DNA of 64,000 bases. It comes from Bradyrhizobium sp. AZCC 1693. Lineage in GTDB: Bacteria; Pseudomonadota; Alphaproteobacteria; Rhizobiales; Xanthobacteraceae. This document shows, in pieces, positions 21,807 to 32,425 of the stretch. The notes under the pieces are model-generated. The model saw only the letters and a list, made by a program, of their open reading frames with translations. It did no database searches and was not told where the DNA came from. Made by a program: the position numbers and the translations under genes. Location of the stretch: positions 248,001 to 312,000 of the forward strand of contig NZ_JAZHSD010000001.1 in the NCBI RefSeq assembly GCF_036924745.1, written 5' to 3'. The first letter of the stretch is position 1; every line of letters starts with the position of its first letter.

Positions 21807-22784
21807 CTACTCTTCCTTGATCCCGCCCTCGCGGGCCAGTTCCTTCATCGCAGCCGTTTCCTTGGCGATGAAACCCGGCCAGTCCGCATAGCGCTTGAAA
21901 GCGGGTTCATACCCGACCTTCAGGAAACGCTCGATCACCGAAGGGCTGGCGATCGCCTCTTCCAGCGTCGAGGCCAGCCGGTCGCGAATGGCCGGCGGGA
22001 CACCCTTGGGCACCACGATGGTACCCCATGAGACAAGATCGATATTGGGATAACCGAGTTCGGCGAGCGTCGGAACGTCGGGAAGGAACTGCGAGCGTTT
22101 GGCGGAAAACACCGCGAGCGGGCGAACCGTGCCGGCTTCGATTTGCGGCCTGATCGCGATCACGGTGTCGACGTGGTACTCGATGTGCTTGCCCATCAGG
22201 TCGTTCATCGCCGGCGCACTGCCCCTGTAGGGCAGGTGCACCATCTTGATGCCGGCACTCGATTTGAAGAGCTCGCCGGCAAAATGCGAAATGGTGGCCA
22301 CGCCAAAGGAGGCCAGCGACAGCTTGTCGGGATTGGCCTTTGCCGCCGCGACCAGCGCAGCAACGTCCTTGATCGGATTGTCGCGATGGGTGACCAGCAC
22401 CATCGTGATGGTGCCGGTCTGGGCGATCGGCTCGAAATCCTTGGCGCTGTCGTACGGCACGTTCTCCTTCACCGCATTCTGCAAGGTGAACGTCGAATTC
22501 GAGCTGGAGAACAGGGTGTATCCATCGGGAGCCGCGTTGGCGACCTCCTTGGCTGCGATCGTGGTGCCGCCACCGGGGCGGTTGAGCACGATCACGGGCT
22601 TGCCCAGGCGTGCCTCGAGTTCGCCGGCAACGATGCGCCCCACGACGTCGGAGGCGCCGCCGGCCGGAAAGGGCACGATCAACTGGAGCGGTTTTTCGGG
22701 GTAGCTGCCTTGCGCCGTTGCGGTCGACGCACAACCCATCACCCAGGCCGACGCGATCGCGGCCGCCAGAAACATCCTTATCAT
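21807..22784 (-). CDS. Bug/TctC-type tripartite tricarboxylate transporter binding protein
   Basis: Periplasmic solute receptor. It has 325 residues with a signal peptide (residues 1-24, ending ATAQG). The family blocks YPEKPLQLIVPFPAGGASDVVGR, GGGTTIAAKEVA and HLPYRGSAPAMNDLMG are present. No TctA/TctB membrane genes are adjacent, typical for Bug orphans. First gene of a two-gene minus-strand operon with the amidase. Confidence 0.92.
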   Translation of the reverse strand: MIRMFLAAAIASAWVMGCASTATAQGSYPEKPLQLIVPFPAGGASDVVGRIVAGELEARLGKPVIVLNRPGGGTTIAAKEVANAAPDGYTLFSSSNSTFTLQNAVKENVPYDSAKDFEPIAQTGTITMVLVTHRDNPIKDVAALVAAAKANPDKLSLASFGVATISHFAGELFKSSAGIKMVHLPYRGSAPAMNDLMGKHIEYHVDTVIAIRPQIEAGTVRPLAVFSAKRSQFLPDVPTLAELGYPNIDLVSWGTIVVPKGVPPAIRDRLASTLEEAIASPSVIERFLKVGYEPAFKRYADWPGFIAKETAAMKELAREGGIKEE

Positions 22785-22894
22785 TCGAAACAGGCCTCCT
22801 GTCTTCCTTAACCCCCGGCAATTCGCGCCGGGGTTCTAGGCGACAGCCATCCCGGATCGATGGAGCAGGCTCCCCTGAATCGACCTCCCGATCA

Positions 22895-22926
22895 ACCCTG
22901 TTGTTTGGTCACCCTGTTGTTTGGTC
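22895..22926. repeat. Exact 16-bp tandem duplication
   Basis: ACCCTGTTGTTTGGTC occurs twice head to tail (22895-22910 and 22911-22926), ending two bases before the stop end of the minus-strand oxidoreductase gene. It is probably replication slippage. Confidence 0.85.
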
Positions 22927-22927
22927 G

Positions 22928-23941
22928 CTACCAGCCCTCCAGCACGATCTTGCCGCGCGACTTGCCGCTTTCCAAAAGCGCATGCGCGCGCTTGAGGCTA
23001 GCCGCGTTGATGGTGCCGAAGGTCTGGTCGAGCGTGGTGCGCAGCACGCCCTTGTCGATCAGGTCTGCCACATCGTTGAGCAGATGGTGCTGCGCAATCA
23101 TGTCCGGCGTCTGGAACGACGAACGCGTGAACATCGATTCCCAGTGGATCGAGACCGCCTTGCCCTTGAAGGCAGAGACGGTGAATTCCGGGGGATCGTC
23201 GATCAGGCCGAACTTGCCTTGCGGCGCCATGAAATCGGCGATCGCCTTGTAGTGCTGGTCGGTAAAGGTGAGGCTCGCAACCAGCGCCACCGGCGGCACT
23301 TTCAGCTTCTCGATCTGCTCCTTCATAGGTTTGGAGTGATCGATCACGGCATGCGCGCCGAGGTCGAGGCACCATTTCTGCGATTCCGGACGCGTCGCGG
23401 TCGCGACCACCGTCAGCCCGGTGAGGCGGCGCGCAAGCTGAATCAGGATCGAGCCGACGCCACCGGCGCCGCCGGTGATCAAGAGCGTGCGCGGATCGAC
23501 GCTCTTGCCCGGCACGGCGCTGAGCCGGTCGAACAGCAATTCCCAGGCGGTGATCGAGGTGAGCGGCAGCGCTGCGGCCTGCGCGAACGATAGCGACTTT
23601 GGCTTCTTGCCGACGATCCGTTCGTCGACCAGATGATATTCCGCATTGGTGCCCTGGCGCAGGATCGAGCCGGCGTAGAACACTTCGTCGCCCGCCTTGA
23701 ACAGGGTCACGTCGGGGCCGACTGCATCGACGATGCCGGCGGCATCATAACCCAGGATCTTTGTCTCGCCCTCGGGCGGAGCGGCGCGCTTGCGGACCTT
23801 GTAATCGACCGGGTTGGCCGAGATCGCCTTGACGGCAACCCTGATGTCGCGGCCCTTCGGTTCCGGCTTGGCGGTTTCGAAATCGATCAGCGAATCCGCG
23901 TGCTCGATGGGGAGTGATTTTCGGTATCCGACGGCCTTCAT
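22928..23941 (-). CDS. Zinc-type alcohol dehydrogenase/quinone oxidoreductase family protein
   Basis: It has 337 residues. The N-terminal GroES-like domain has VDYKVRKR and GYDAAGIVDAVG. The Rossmann part has LLITGGAGGVGSILIQLARR (about residues 150-170), the NADPH-binding GGAGGVGS of the quinone reductase branch. Cys zinc ligands are lacking, so a zinc-free NAD(P)H-dependent reductase of quinones or enals is likely. It is divergent from an HxlR regulator, a common pairing for electrophile-responsive reductases. Confidence 0.88.
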   Translation of the reverse strand: MKAVGYRKSLPIEHADSLIDFETAKPEPKGRDIRVAVKAISANPVDYKVRKRAAPPEGETKILGYDAAGIVDAVGPDVTLFKAGDEVFYAGSILRQGTNAEYHLVDERIVGKKPKSLSFAQAAALPLTSITAWELLFDRLSAVPGKSVDPRTLLITGGAGGVGSILIQLARRLTGLTVVATATRPESQKWCLDLGAHAVIDHSKPMKEQIEKLKVPPVALVASLTFTDQHYKAIADFMAPQGKFGLIDDPPEFTVSAFKGKAVSIHWESMFTRSSFQTPDMIAQHHLLNDVADLIDKGVLRTTLDQTFGTINAASLKRAHALLESGKSRGKIVLEGW

Positions 23942-24009
23942 GTCCGTGCCCTCCTGGTTTGCTTGATTGAGCGGTTGAGCCTAACTGTCGCGCTGGCATC
24001 CACTTGGCA

Positions 24010-24051
24010 AGTACTGTAAATTCGGGGAACTAGTCCCTGTTTGGATACTAT
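24010..24051. promoter_or_regulatory. Possible HxlR operator/promoter region
   Basis: The 123-bp divergent gap holds AGTACT at 24010-24015, an imperfect dyad around ACTAGT near 24030 and TACTATT near 24046. HxlR-family regulators such as YodB bind TACT/AGTA half-sites, so these are candidates. They are not perfect repeats. Confidence 0.3.
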
Positions 24052-24064
24052 TGGAAAATTGTCT

Positions 24065-24442
24065 ATGAAACGGCGGAATTTTGCCCATCGGCCGGGTTGC
24101 GCGGTCGAGGCTACGCTCGATCTGATCGACGGCAAGTGGAAAGGCGTGATCCTGTTTCACCTGCAGGCCGGCACCCAGCGCTTTGGGGAGTTGCGGCGGC
24201 GGATGCCAGGGATTACCCAGCGCATGCTGACCAAGCAGCTTCGGGCGCTCGAGGACGACAAGCTCGTGATCCGCAAGGTCTATGCCGAGGTGCCGCCGCG
24301 GGTCGAATACACGCTGTCTGAGATCGGCGTGAGCCTGCGGCCGGTGATCGAGACGCTGCGGGCGTGGGGCGAGGGCCATCAGGAACGGCTATCCTGTGCG
24401 CCGGCGCCAGACGTCGTCAAAACGCCCGATCGCGCGGCGTAG
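24065..24442 (+). CDS. HxlR-family winged-helix regulator
   Basis: It has 125 residues from the ATG at 24065; a TTG eight codons upstream is less likely. GCAVEATLDLIDGKWKGVIL carries the near-N-terminal Cys that senses electrophiles in YodB/HypR-type members. RFGELRRRMPGITQRMLTKQLRALE is the recognition-helix block. It probably controls the divergent reductase gene. Confidence 0.9.
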   Translation: MKRRNFAHRPGCAVEATLDLIDGKWKGVILFHLQAGTQRFGELRRRMPGITQRMLTKQLRALEDDKLVIRKVYAEVPPRVEYTLSEIGVSLRPVIETLRAWGEGHQERLSCAPAPDVVKTPDRAA

Positions 24443-24523
24443 CTGCCGGTATTGGGTCCATATAATCTTCTCTCGTTGCCGCCGCGCGACTATATGTGTG
24501 GCGCCAAATTCCAGGATTTTCGC

Positions 24524-25914
<1,391 letters not shown>

Positions 25915-25918
<4 letters not shown>

Positions 25919-27249
25919 GCCCCAAGCAACCGCGCGAGGCAACCAACCTCTTTGCCGCGGCAGGGATGGAGCAGGACGCGCCGCGTCCGCTGCCCGACCG
26001 GCTGCGGCCGCGCACGCTCGCCGAGGTCGTTGGACAGGACCACATCCTTGGTCCCGACGGCGCGCTGACGCGCATGCTGGAGACGCGCACGCTGGGCTCG
26101 CTGGTGTTCTGGGGGCCGCCCGGCACCGGCAAGACCACCGTGGCGCGGCTGTTGGCGGATGCCACCGAGCTGCATTTCGAGCAGATTTCCGCGGTGTTTT
26201 CCGGCGTCGCCGACCTCAAGAAGGTGTTCGACGCTGCCCGCGCCCGGCGCGAGATGGGCAAGGGCACGCTGCTGTTCGTCGACGAGGTGCACCGTTTCAA
26301 CCGCGCCCAGCAGGATTCATTTCTGCCCGTGATGGAAGACGGCACCGTGGTGCTGGTCGGCGCCACCACGGAAAATCCGTCGTTCGAGCTCAACGCCGCG
26401 CTGCTATCGCGGGCGCGGGTGCTGGTGTTCCATTCGCTCGATGTCGCCGCGATCGAAAAACTGTTTGCGCATGCCGAGAAGATCGAGGGGAGGAGGCTGC
26501 CGCTCGATGCGGAGGCGCGCGCCGTGCTGGTGCGGATGGCTGATGGCGACGGCCGCGCCGCGCTGACCCTGGCCGAAGAGGTCTGGCGCGCCGCGCGCAA
26601 GGACGAAATCTTCAATGCTGCGCAGTTGCAGGAAATTTTGCAGCGCCGCGCGCCGATCTACGACAAGTCCGCCGACGGCCATTACAATTTGATCTCGGCG
26701 CTGCATAAATCGGTGCGCGGCTCCGATCCTGATGCGGCGCTGTATTACCTCGCGCGCATGCTGGACGCCGGCGAGGACCCCTTGTTTTTGGCACGGCGCG
26801 TGGTGCGGATGGCGGTCGAGGATATCGGTCTCGCCGACCCGCAGGCACTGGTGATCTGCAACGCCGCCAAGGATGCGTTCGACTTCCTTGGGTCTCCCGA
26901 AGGCGAGCTCGCGATCGCGCAGGCGGTGATCTATCTGGCCACCGCGCCGAAATCGAACGCCGCCTACAAGGCGTTCGGCGCTGCGATGCGCGCGGCGAAA
27001 GAGGGCGGTTCGCTGCTGCCGCCAAAGCATATTCTGAATTCGCCAACCAAGCTGATGAAGTCGGAAGGCTATGGTACCGGCTACGAATACGACCACGACG
27101 CGCCGGACGCCTTCTCCGGGCAGGACTACTTTCCGGAAGCGCTGGGGCGGCAAACCTTCTACGATCCGCCCGATCGCGGGTTTGAGCGTGAAATCCGCAA
27201 GCGGCTGGATTATTGGGCGAAGTTGCGAAAGGAACGTGAGCGCGAATGA
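25915..27249 (+). CDS. rarA: Replication-associated recombination protein RarA (MgsA), AAA+ ATPase
   Basis: It acts at stalled replication forks; homologue of eukaryotic WRNIP1. It has 444 residues. Walker A GPPGTGKTT is at 67-75, Walker B LLFVDEVH at 119-126, and sensor 1 is GATTENPSF. The C-terminal tetramerisation domain includes DPDAALYYLARML and GSLLPPKHILNSPTK. ATGA coupling with the protease upstream and with the TPR gene downstream makes a tight operon. Confidence 0.95.
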
Positions 27250-27962
27250 ACAGTTTCGGGAACTATCTTGCACAGACCATTCGCGCTGTCGCCTTTGTGG
27301 CGACGCTGGCGCCTACGGTTGCGGCTACCGCTGAGACCGTCGAAGTGGTGCCGGGCGTACAAGTGACGAAGCGGACGTATTCCGCGCCGATCAACGAGCA
27401 GCCATTTTTCGGATTTGCGGCCAAGAATTCCGAGGAGAAGGCCGCCGACGATAAATTTGTAGACGCCATCGTTGGAGCCACCGGCTCGCGTGAAAAGGCT
27501 TTCGAGGAAGCAACCAAGCGGGCCTGGATAGCGATAAATGCCGGCAGGATACGGGAAGCCGCGCTGCGATTTAATCAGGCCTTTCTCGTTTCACCTGAAC
27601 AGAGCAGCGTCTATCATGGCTTCGCGGTGATAGCCCAAGCTCGCTTCAATGATTTGGATGCTGCGGACGAGCTCTTCAGGATCGCGCTCAAGCAGCCTCA
27701 TCCGGTGAAGGCGCTCCATGCCGATTATGGCCGCTTCCTGCTGATCGCCAAGCGGCCGCGCGATGCGCTGTCGGTGCTGGAACAGGCGGTCAAGGAGGCG
27801 CCGGATTTCGGCGACGCCTGGACCAATCTCGCCTGGGCGCGCTTCCAGAACGGTGACCCGGTTGCGGCCTGCACGGCGGCGGAGGAGGCTGCCAAGCACC
27901 GCCCATCCAACAATTCCATGGGCGACCTGACGGCGGTGAGAAACGTCGCGCAGTGCAAATAG
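27246..27962 (+). CDS. Exported TPR-like protein
   Basis: It has 238 residues. A hydrophobic N-terminus (residues 12-29, AVAFVATLAPTVAATA) suggests a signal peptide. Helical TPR-like pairs cover about residues 90-225 (AWIAINAGRIREAALRFNQA, ALSVLEQAVKEAPDFGDA). The start overlaps rarA by 4 bp, so it is probably translated with it. The specific role is not recognised. Confidence 0.75.
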   Translation: MNSFGNYLAQTIRAVAFVATLAPTVAATAETVEVVPGVQVTKRTYSAPINEQPFFGFAAKNSEEKAADDKFVDAIVGATGSREKAFEEATKRAWIAINAGRIREAALRFNQAFLVSPEQSSVYHGFAVIAQARFNDLDAADELFRIALKQPHPVKALHADYGRFLLIAKRPRDALSVLEQAVKEAPDFGDAWTNLAWARFQNGDPVAACTAAEEAAKHRPSNNSMGDLTAVRNVAQCK

Positions 27963-28064
27963 CTCGGGCGGCTTAGACTACCGGGCGACGCGGTTGTGAT
28001 GCAGCAGCGAAACGGCGCGTGGCCAAGTCGCTGAACCGCGCCATTCGCCGCAACGTCTTTCGTG

Positions 28065-28352
28065 TCAAGCGGACCTTACTTCGTAGACACGAATGCTCGA
28101 AATGTGGGGATTGCCCTGGGCCATCTTCTCGGCGTCGTCGAGATTTGCCGCGTTGACGATCGTGAAGCCGGTGATGGAGTCGGGCCCGAGCGGAAGGTCC
28201 CTCGTTCCGCCCTTCGAGATCTCGCGACCATTGCCGAAGCCGCCCATGTCAACGGTATGCGGCTTGGTCGCTTCGAACCATTTGCCCCAGGCGGCCATGA
28301 TTTCCGGGGTGGGCTTCTCAAATCCGTAATGCAACAGCACAAACTTCTTCAT
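28065..28352 (-). CDS. YCII-related domain protein
   Basis: It has 95 residues starting MKKFVLLHYGFEKPTPEIMAAWGKWFE, with GPDSITGFTIVNAANLDDAEKMAQGNPHI, the YciI/DGPF-type ferredoxin-like dimeric fold. The activity of such stand-alone members is mostly unknown. Its start overlaps the TfoX-like gene by 4 bp; it is the last gene of the HxlR operon. Confidence 0.85.
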   Translation of the reverse strand: MKKFVLLHYGFEKPTPEIMAAWGKWFEATKPHTVDMGGFGNGREISKGGTRDLPLGPDSITGFTIVNAANLDDAEKMAQGNPHISSIRVYEVRSA

Positions 28353-28744
28353 GGGCTACTCCTTTTCACCGGTCGGGGCATTTGCTTTCCCTTGGGGGAC
28401 TTCGCTTTCGGTGCGATTGCCTCGGCATACCGCAGCGAAAGATCGATCCAGGATGCGCGGCTGCGCGGGTCGGCCAGCAGTTCGTCGGGCAATCGCACAT
28501 ATTCACGCATCGGCCGGCCCGGCATGGGCTCGAAGGGCCGTTCGCCGAATTCGGCGCTGAACCGGGCGCGATCCTTGTCCGATAGCCGTATGATGAAATC
28601 GTTCTGATGCAGCCCGATAAAGAGGTTTCCGTTGGCGAAGGCCGCCGGGTAGCCGAACATCTTGCGGCGGGAAACACTTGTGCCTGACGGAACCGACGTC
28701 TCGAACAGATCGATCAGCGACTGCGGTGATTTCGTCCAGGCCAC
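28349..28744 (-). CDS. TfoX N-terminal domain protein
   Basis: It has 131 residues. SRRKMFGYPAAFANGNLFIGLHQNDFIIRL is the TfoX/Sxy N-terminal fold. The C-terminus is a basic tail (KAKSPKGKQ). The competence function known for gammaproteobacterial Sxy should not be transferred: members of this short form are stand-alone proteins of unknown role. It lies 12 bp after the HxlR regulator. Confidence 0.85.
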   Translation of the reverse strand: MAWTKSPQSLIDLFETSVPSGTSVSRRKMFGYPAAFANGNLFIGLHQNDFIIRLSDKDRARFSAEFGERPFEPMPGRPMREYVRLPDELLADPRSRASWIDLSLRYAEAIAPKAKSPKGKQMPRPVKRSSP

Positions 28745-28756
28745 CGGTCCCTCCCG

Positions 28757-29437
28757 TCAGTTTGCAGCGGGCGTGATGCGCCGGCGATCCGCGGGGTCGA
28801 ACAGAAGGGGAAGCTTGCGGACGAGCGCCATGGCGCCGGTTACCCTGGCGCGCTTCGCCTCAATCGCATCCTGAAGCGATACGCTCATTCCGACAATCTG
28901 CAGCACCGCGTCGAACGGGGCTTCCAGCGTCCCCTTGCAATCGGTGAGGCCTCTCTGAATCGTCGTCCCGACGCTGCTGCCCGCGACGGTGAAGCCGGCC
29001 GATTTCTTGCCATGGGTGACCACGAGGCCGACGTTGATTTCCGGCACGGGCGAGCGCTTCGCAATAGCGTCAAGGCCGAGCAGCACCCAGTCAGGCTCGA
29101 ACGTGTCGCCCGGTACCGGCGGGAACAGGAAGCGGCCGCCCCAGCGGATCAACTCCCGGATCGCGGGCTGAATCTCCCGGCCGATCTCCGTCAGCTCGTA
29201 CACCTGCGCATTGACCGGAGGCGGCAAGGCCGTCCGCCTTACGACGTTGCATTCGGTCAGGGCGGTGAGGCGCGTTGTCAGCAAGGTGGGGCTCATGCCG
29301 TCAAGATGATCCAGGAGATCGCCAAATCGCTTCGGCCCGAGAAGAAGCTCCCGAATGATCAGGAGAGTCCATCGCTCGCCGATGATTTCCGCCGCGCGGG
29401 CAAGTGCGCAGAATTGCGGGTAGTGCAGGTTGCTCAT
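28757..29437 (-). CDS. HxlR-family regulator with C-terminal extra domain
   Basis: It has 226 residues. The HxlR winged helix is at 1-100 (FCALARAAEIIGERWTLLIIRELLLG, RFGDLLDHLDGMSPTLLTTRL). About 110 further residues (DAIAKRSPVPEINVGL to RKLPLLFDPAD) resemble the SCP2-like domain found in long HxlR proteins. Second gene of a minus-strand operon; probably autoregulatory through the operator at 29912-29930. Confidence 0.87.
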   Translation of the reverse strand: MSNLHYPQFCALARAAEIIGERWTLLIIRELLLGPKRFGDLLDHLDGMSPTLLTTRLTALTECNVVRRTALPPPVNAQVYELTEIGREIQPAIRELIRWGGRFLFPPVPGDTFEPDWVLLGLDAIAKRSPVPEINVGLVVTHGKKSAGFTVAGSSVGTTIQRGLTDCKGTLEAPFDAVLQIVGMSVSLQDAIEAKRARVTGAMALVRKLPLLFDPADRRRITPAAN

Positions 29438-29461
29438 GCCTTTAGGTCGGTTTCCTCCGCA

Positions 29462-29896
29462 TCATCTTCGGTAGGCGAGCGCAATCAATGGCCCCACGAC
29501 GGCGAATTGCAGGATCGTGAAGGCGGTTTCGAGCAGCACATAATCCGGCACGGAAGCCATCACATTCTTGGCTCCGACCGCGAGCGTGGTGAATGACCAC
29601 GACAGCAGGCCCGCGCCAAGACCGTACAACAGCCCGTCCTTCACGAAGGAGCCGCTGCCTTGGATGAATACACGTGGGAACAGCCACGAGAAGATCGCAC
29701 CCTGGATGATCATCGAAGCCAGTCCGAAGGCGATTACCGGCTCGTCGCGATAGATTTGGAGCGCGTGGTACTTCTGCTCGAACAGGACGAGATGCCAGAC
29801 GTAGGCGATCGGAAAGGACGGAAGCAGATAGGCGGCAAATCCAAGCCAAAAGCTGCGGACGCCGGTTGGGCGGGCAACGTCAGATGTCGCTGACAT
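29462..29896 (-). CDS. Small multi-pass membrane protein
   Basis: It has 144 residues from the ATG at 29896. About four hydrophobic segments are visible: SFWLGFAAYLLPSFPIAYVW, PVIAFGLASMIIQGAIFSWL, KDGLLYGLGAGLLSW and LLETAFTILQFAVVGPLIAL. The family is not recognised with confidence. It heads the operon with the HxlR regulator. A longer reading from 30025 crosses the promoter and was rejected. Confidence 0.75.
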   Translation of the reverse strand: MSATSDVARPTGVRSFWLGFAAYLLPSFPIAYVWHLVLFEQKYHALQIYRDEPVIAFGLASMIIQGAIFSWLFPRVFIQGSGSFVKDGLLYGLGAGLLSWSFTTLAVGAKNVMASVPDYVLLETAFTILQFAVVGPLIALAYRR

Positions 29897-29911
29897 CGGA
29901 AAGCTCCAGCT

Positions 29912-29930
29912 TACTACATTTTTTATAGTA
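29912..29930. promoter_or_regulatory. Candidate HxlR operator TACTA-N9-TAGTA
   Basis: A perfect 5-bp inverted repeat with a 9-bp spacer sits over the -10 box of the minus-strand promoter, 15 bp upstream of the first ATG. The half-sites resemble the TACT/AGTA sites reported for YodB-type HxlR regulators. The position fits repression. Confidence 0.55.
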
Positions 29931-29953
29931 TGCAGTACAAAATCTGGAGTCAA
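29925..29953 (-). promoter_or_regulatory. Sigma-70 promoter of the membrane protein/HxlR operon
   Basis: On the minus strand TTGACT (29953-29948) and TACTAT (29930-29925) are separated by exactly 17 bp, close to consensus. The first ATG lies about 28 bp after the -10 box. Confidence 0.7.
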
Positions 29954-30032
29954 CTGTTCATGGGTGACGGAGCCCTCAGGCGCAACGGCGGTTCCGGGTG
30001 TGGGGCGCGCAATGCGCGCCCTCATTCGAAAG

Positions 30033-30980
30033 CTATTTCCCCGTCTTCACGAAATCGAGGATCTCATCGACAAGGCGCGTATCCACCGCGTTGATCGCAT
30101 ACACTTCCGACATATGGCTGTGCTGCGGCACCATCGTCGCCCGCGCGCACCCGTTCGGCCCCTTGCAGGCGGCCTGCTTCAGCAGATTGAACTGCTCGAC
30201 GAAGCGCGGCGGGTCGAGTTCGGCGGCGGCGATCATCAGCGGGGCCTTCGTTGTCAGCAAACCCTGAAGCGAGGAGCGCTCGGCATAGCGCGATGGGTCG
30301 GAGCCGAAATAGGCAATCTCGGGATCGCCGAGCGGCGAAGCGTTCAGGTCGTAGATGCCTGACACCATCACCGCGCCGGCAAGGCCGCCGTCTTTCACCT
30401 TGTAGAACTCCGGATGCGACACGTAGTTGGCGACATGAATCGCGCCGGCCGAATGCCCCATCAGGTAGATGCGCGCGGGGTCCCCGCCACGCTCGCCGAT
30501 CTTGCCGGCGACCCATGCCACGACGGCGGCGAGATCTTCGGCGCCCGCCGGGTAGGGCGATTGCGGCGCCAGCCGATAGGTGGCGTTGACGCCGACAAAG
30601 CCGTTTTGGACGGCCCACAGCATGACATTGTCGTAGAACGGGCTGGTCGGCGTTGTCCGCTTGTTGCCGCCGACGAAGGCGCCGCCGTGAACGAAGATCA
30701 GCACCGGTCGGGCTGATGCCGCCGTCTCCGGCGTGAAGACATCGAGCAGATGGCGATCGGCCGGCCCGTATTTGACCTCGCGCTCGGTCTTGACGCCCTG
30801 GTACGGTTCCTTCTGCTGCATCGGCGCGAACAGCGCAGCGGTCTTGGGCGGATCGACGACGCGGCCGATTTCCAGGAGCTTCCAGACGAGATCCTCCGAC
30901 ATCGGGGCTTGCTGCGCGGCGGCGGCCGTGCTGGCGAGGACAGCCGCAAGCGCAGCCAGCGCCAATCTCGAGAATGCCAT
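30033..30980 (-). CDS. Secreted HSL-type alpha/beta hydrolase (esterase)
   Basis: It has 315 residues with a Sec signal peptide (residues 1-22, ending STAAAA). The oxyanion-hole motif HGG (FVHGGAFVGG) is near residue 97 and the nucleophile elbow GHSAG near residue 175. The LD segment (AAELDPPR) and a late His (PQHSHMSE) complete the likely triad. The hormone-sensitive-lipase family hydrolyses short acyl esters. Substrate is unknown. Confidence 0.88.
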   Translation of the reverse strand: MAFSRLALAALAAVLASTAAAAQQAPMSEDLVWKLLEIGRVVDPPKTAALFAPMQQKEPYQGVKTEREVKYGPADRHLLDVFTPETAASARPVLIFVHGGAFVGGNKRTTPTSPFYDNVMLWAVQNGFVGVNATYRLAPQSPYPAGAEDLAAVVAWVAGKIGERGGDPARIYLMGHSAGAIHVANYVSHPEFYKVKDGGLAGAVMVSGIYDLNASPLGDPEIAYFGSDPSRYAERSSLQGLLTTKAPLMIAAAELDPPRFVEQFNLLKQAACKGPNGCARATMVPQHSHMSEVYAINAVDTRLVDEILDFVKTGK

Positions 30981-31111
30981 CCGCGATACTCCTTCGTTTC
31001 TTCTGGGTTCGGCCTAACATGGCCGATCCCGTCGCCAATTTGTACCGATTTCACCGTGACGATTCGCTGCATTTGCGCTACCGAAAGGCTCACCTTTGGA
31101 GCCGGAACCAG

Positions 31112-32317
31112 ATGAGCCGCCGCGACCGAAAACCGCTAGCCAAGTCGCGTTCGCCGGGCGATCGCCCCAAAGGGGCTACTCCCTTTCGCAACAAGAAGTC
31201 CGGTGACGGGCCGCAGGGCAATCGCCCCGGCGGCAAGTCCGCACGGTTTGCCGAGCCGCGCCGGACGAAGCCGGCGCCGTTCGTTCCCGAGCCCGAGAAG
31301 ATCGCCCCCGAGCCGCCGCCGCTGCCGACCAAGGTTCAGACCGTCGTCGTGACCGCCGACGAGAACAACATGCGCGTCGACCGCTTCCTCGAGGCGCGCT
31401 TTCCGGGGCTTTCGTTCTCCCACATCCAGCGCATCGTTCGCAAAGGCGAGTTGCGCGTCAACGGCAAGCGCGCCGACAGCAAGGACAGGCTTGAGGAAGG
31501 CCAGAGTATCCGCATTCCGCCACTGAAGCTCGACACGCCGAAAGGCGCGGGTCAGCTCTCGGAAGCTGCAACCAAGACGCTGCAAGCCGTCAAGGACATG
31601 ATCCTCTTCGAGGACGCCGACGTCATGGTACTGAACAAGCCCGCTGGGCTCGCCGTGCAGGGCGGCTCCGGCATCACGCGAAACGTCGACGACATGCTGG
31701 AAGTGATGCGCGACGCCAAGGGGCAGAAGCCGCGGCTGGTGCACCGGCTGGACCGGGAAACGTCGGGCTGTCTATTGATTGCAAAAACCCGCTTTGCCGC
31801 CACCGCCTTGACCGGCTCGTTCCGCCATCGCTCGGCGCGCAAGATTTACTGGGCGCTGGTTGCCGGCGTGCCGAAGCCGAAGCAGGGCCGCATCTCGACC
31901 TACCTTGCCAAGGAAGAGAGCGAGGACGACAGCATCATGCGGGTTGCAAAACACGGCGACGAGGGCGCCAGCCACGCGGTGACCTACTATGCCGTGGTCG
32001 AGACCTCCGCCCAAAAACTCGCCTGGGTATCGCTGAAGCCGGTCACCGGGCGAACCCATCAATTGCGCGCCCATATGGCCCATATCGACCACGCCATTGT
32101 CGGCGATCCCAAATATTTCAACAAGGAGAACTGGGCGCTGCCGGGTGGCCTGCAGAACCGGCTGCATCTGTTGGCGCGGCGGATCGTGATCCCGCATCCG
32201 CGTGGCGGCGTGATCGATGTCAGCGCGCCGCTGCCGCCGCACATGCTGCAGTCCTGGAATCTGCTGGGGCTTGAGCATGACCGGTTCGATCCGATCGAGA
32301 ACGCGCCGGAGGAATGA
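31112..32317 (+). CDS. RluA/RluC-family 23S rRNA pseudouridine synthase
   Basis: It has 401 residues from the ATG at 31112. The Lys/Pro/Arg-rich low-complexity N-terminus (about 80 residues) precedes an S4 RNA-binding domain (MRVDRFLEARFPGLSFSHIQ). The catalytic domain has HRLDRETSG, whose Asp is the nucleophile. GRTHQLRAHMAHI is the second conserved block. RluC (955/2504/2580) is the most likely specificity, but RluD-type cannot be excluded. Confidence 0.92.
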   Translation: MSRRDRKPLAKSRSPGDRPKGATPFRNKKSGDGPQGNRPGGKSARFAEPRRTKPAPFVPEPEKIAPEPPPLPTKVQTVVVTADENNMRVDRFLEARFPGLSFSHIQRIVRKGELRVNGKRADSKDRLEEGQSIRIPPLKLDTPKGAGQLSEAATKTLQAVKDMILFEDADVMVLNKPAGLAVQGGSGITRNVDDMLEVMRDAKGQKPRLVHRLDRETSGCLLIAKTRFAATALTGSFRHRSARKIYWALVAGVPKPKQGRISTYLAKEESEDDSIMRVAKHGDEGASHAVTYYAVVETSAQKLAWVSLKPVTGRTHQLRAHMAHIDHAIVGDPKYFNKENWALPGGLQNRLHLLARRIVIPHPRGGVIDVSAPLPPHMLQSWNLLGLEHDRFDPIENAPEE

Positions 32318-32425
32318 CGCGGGGCGCGCAACAACGATCAAACGGCAAACACGCTGATTTGATATTGCGCGGTCCAGGCGGTCTCTAACATCAGGCCGCC
32401 CGGAGCAACCTTGGGAATGCCGCGC

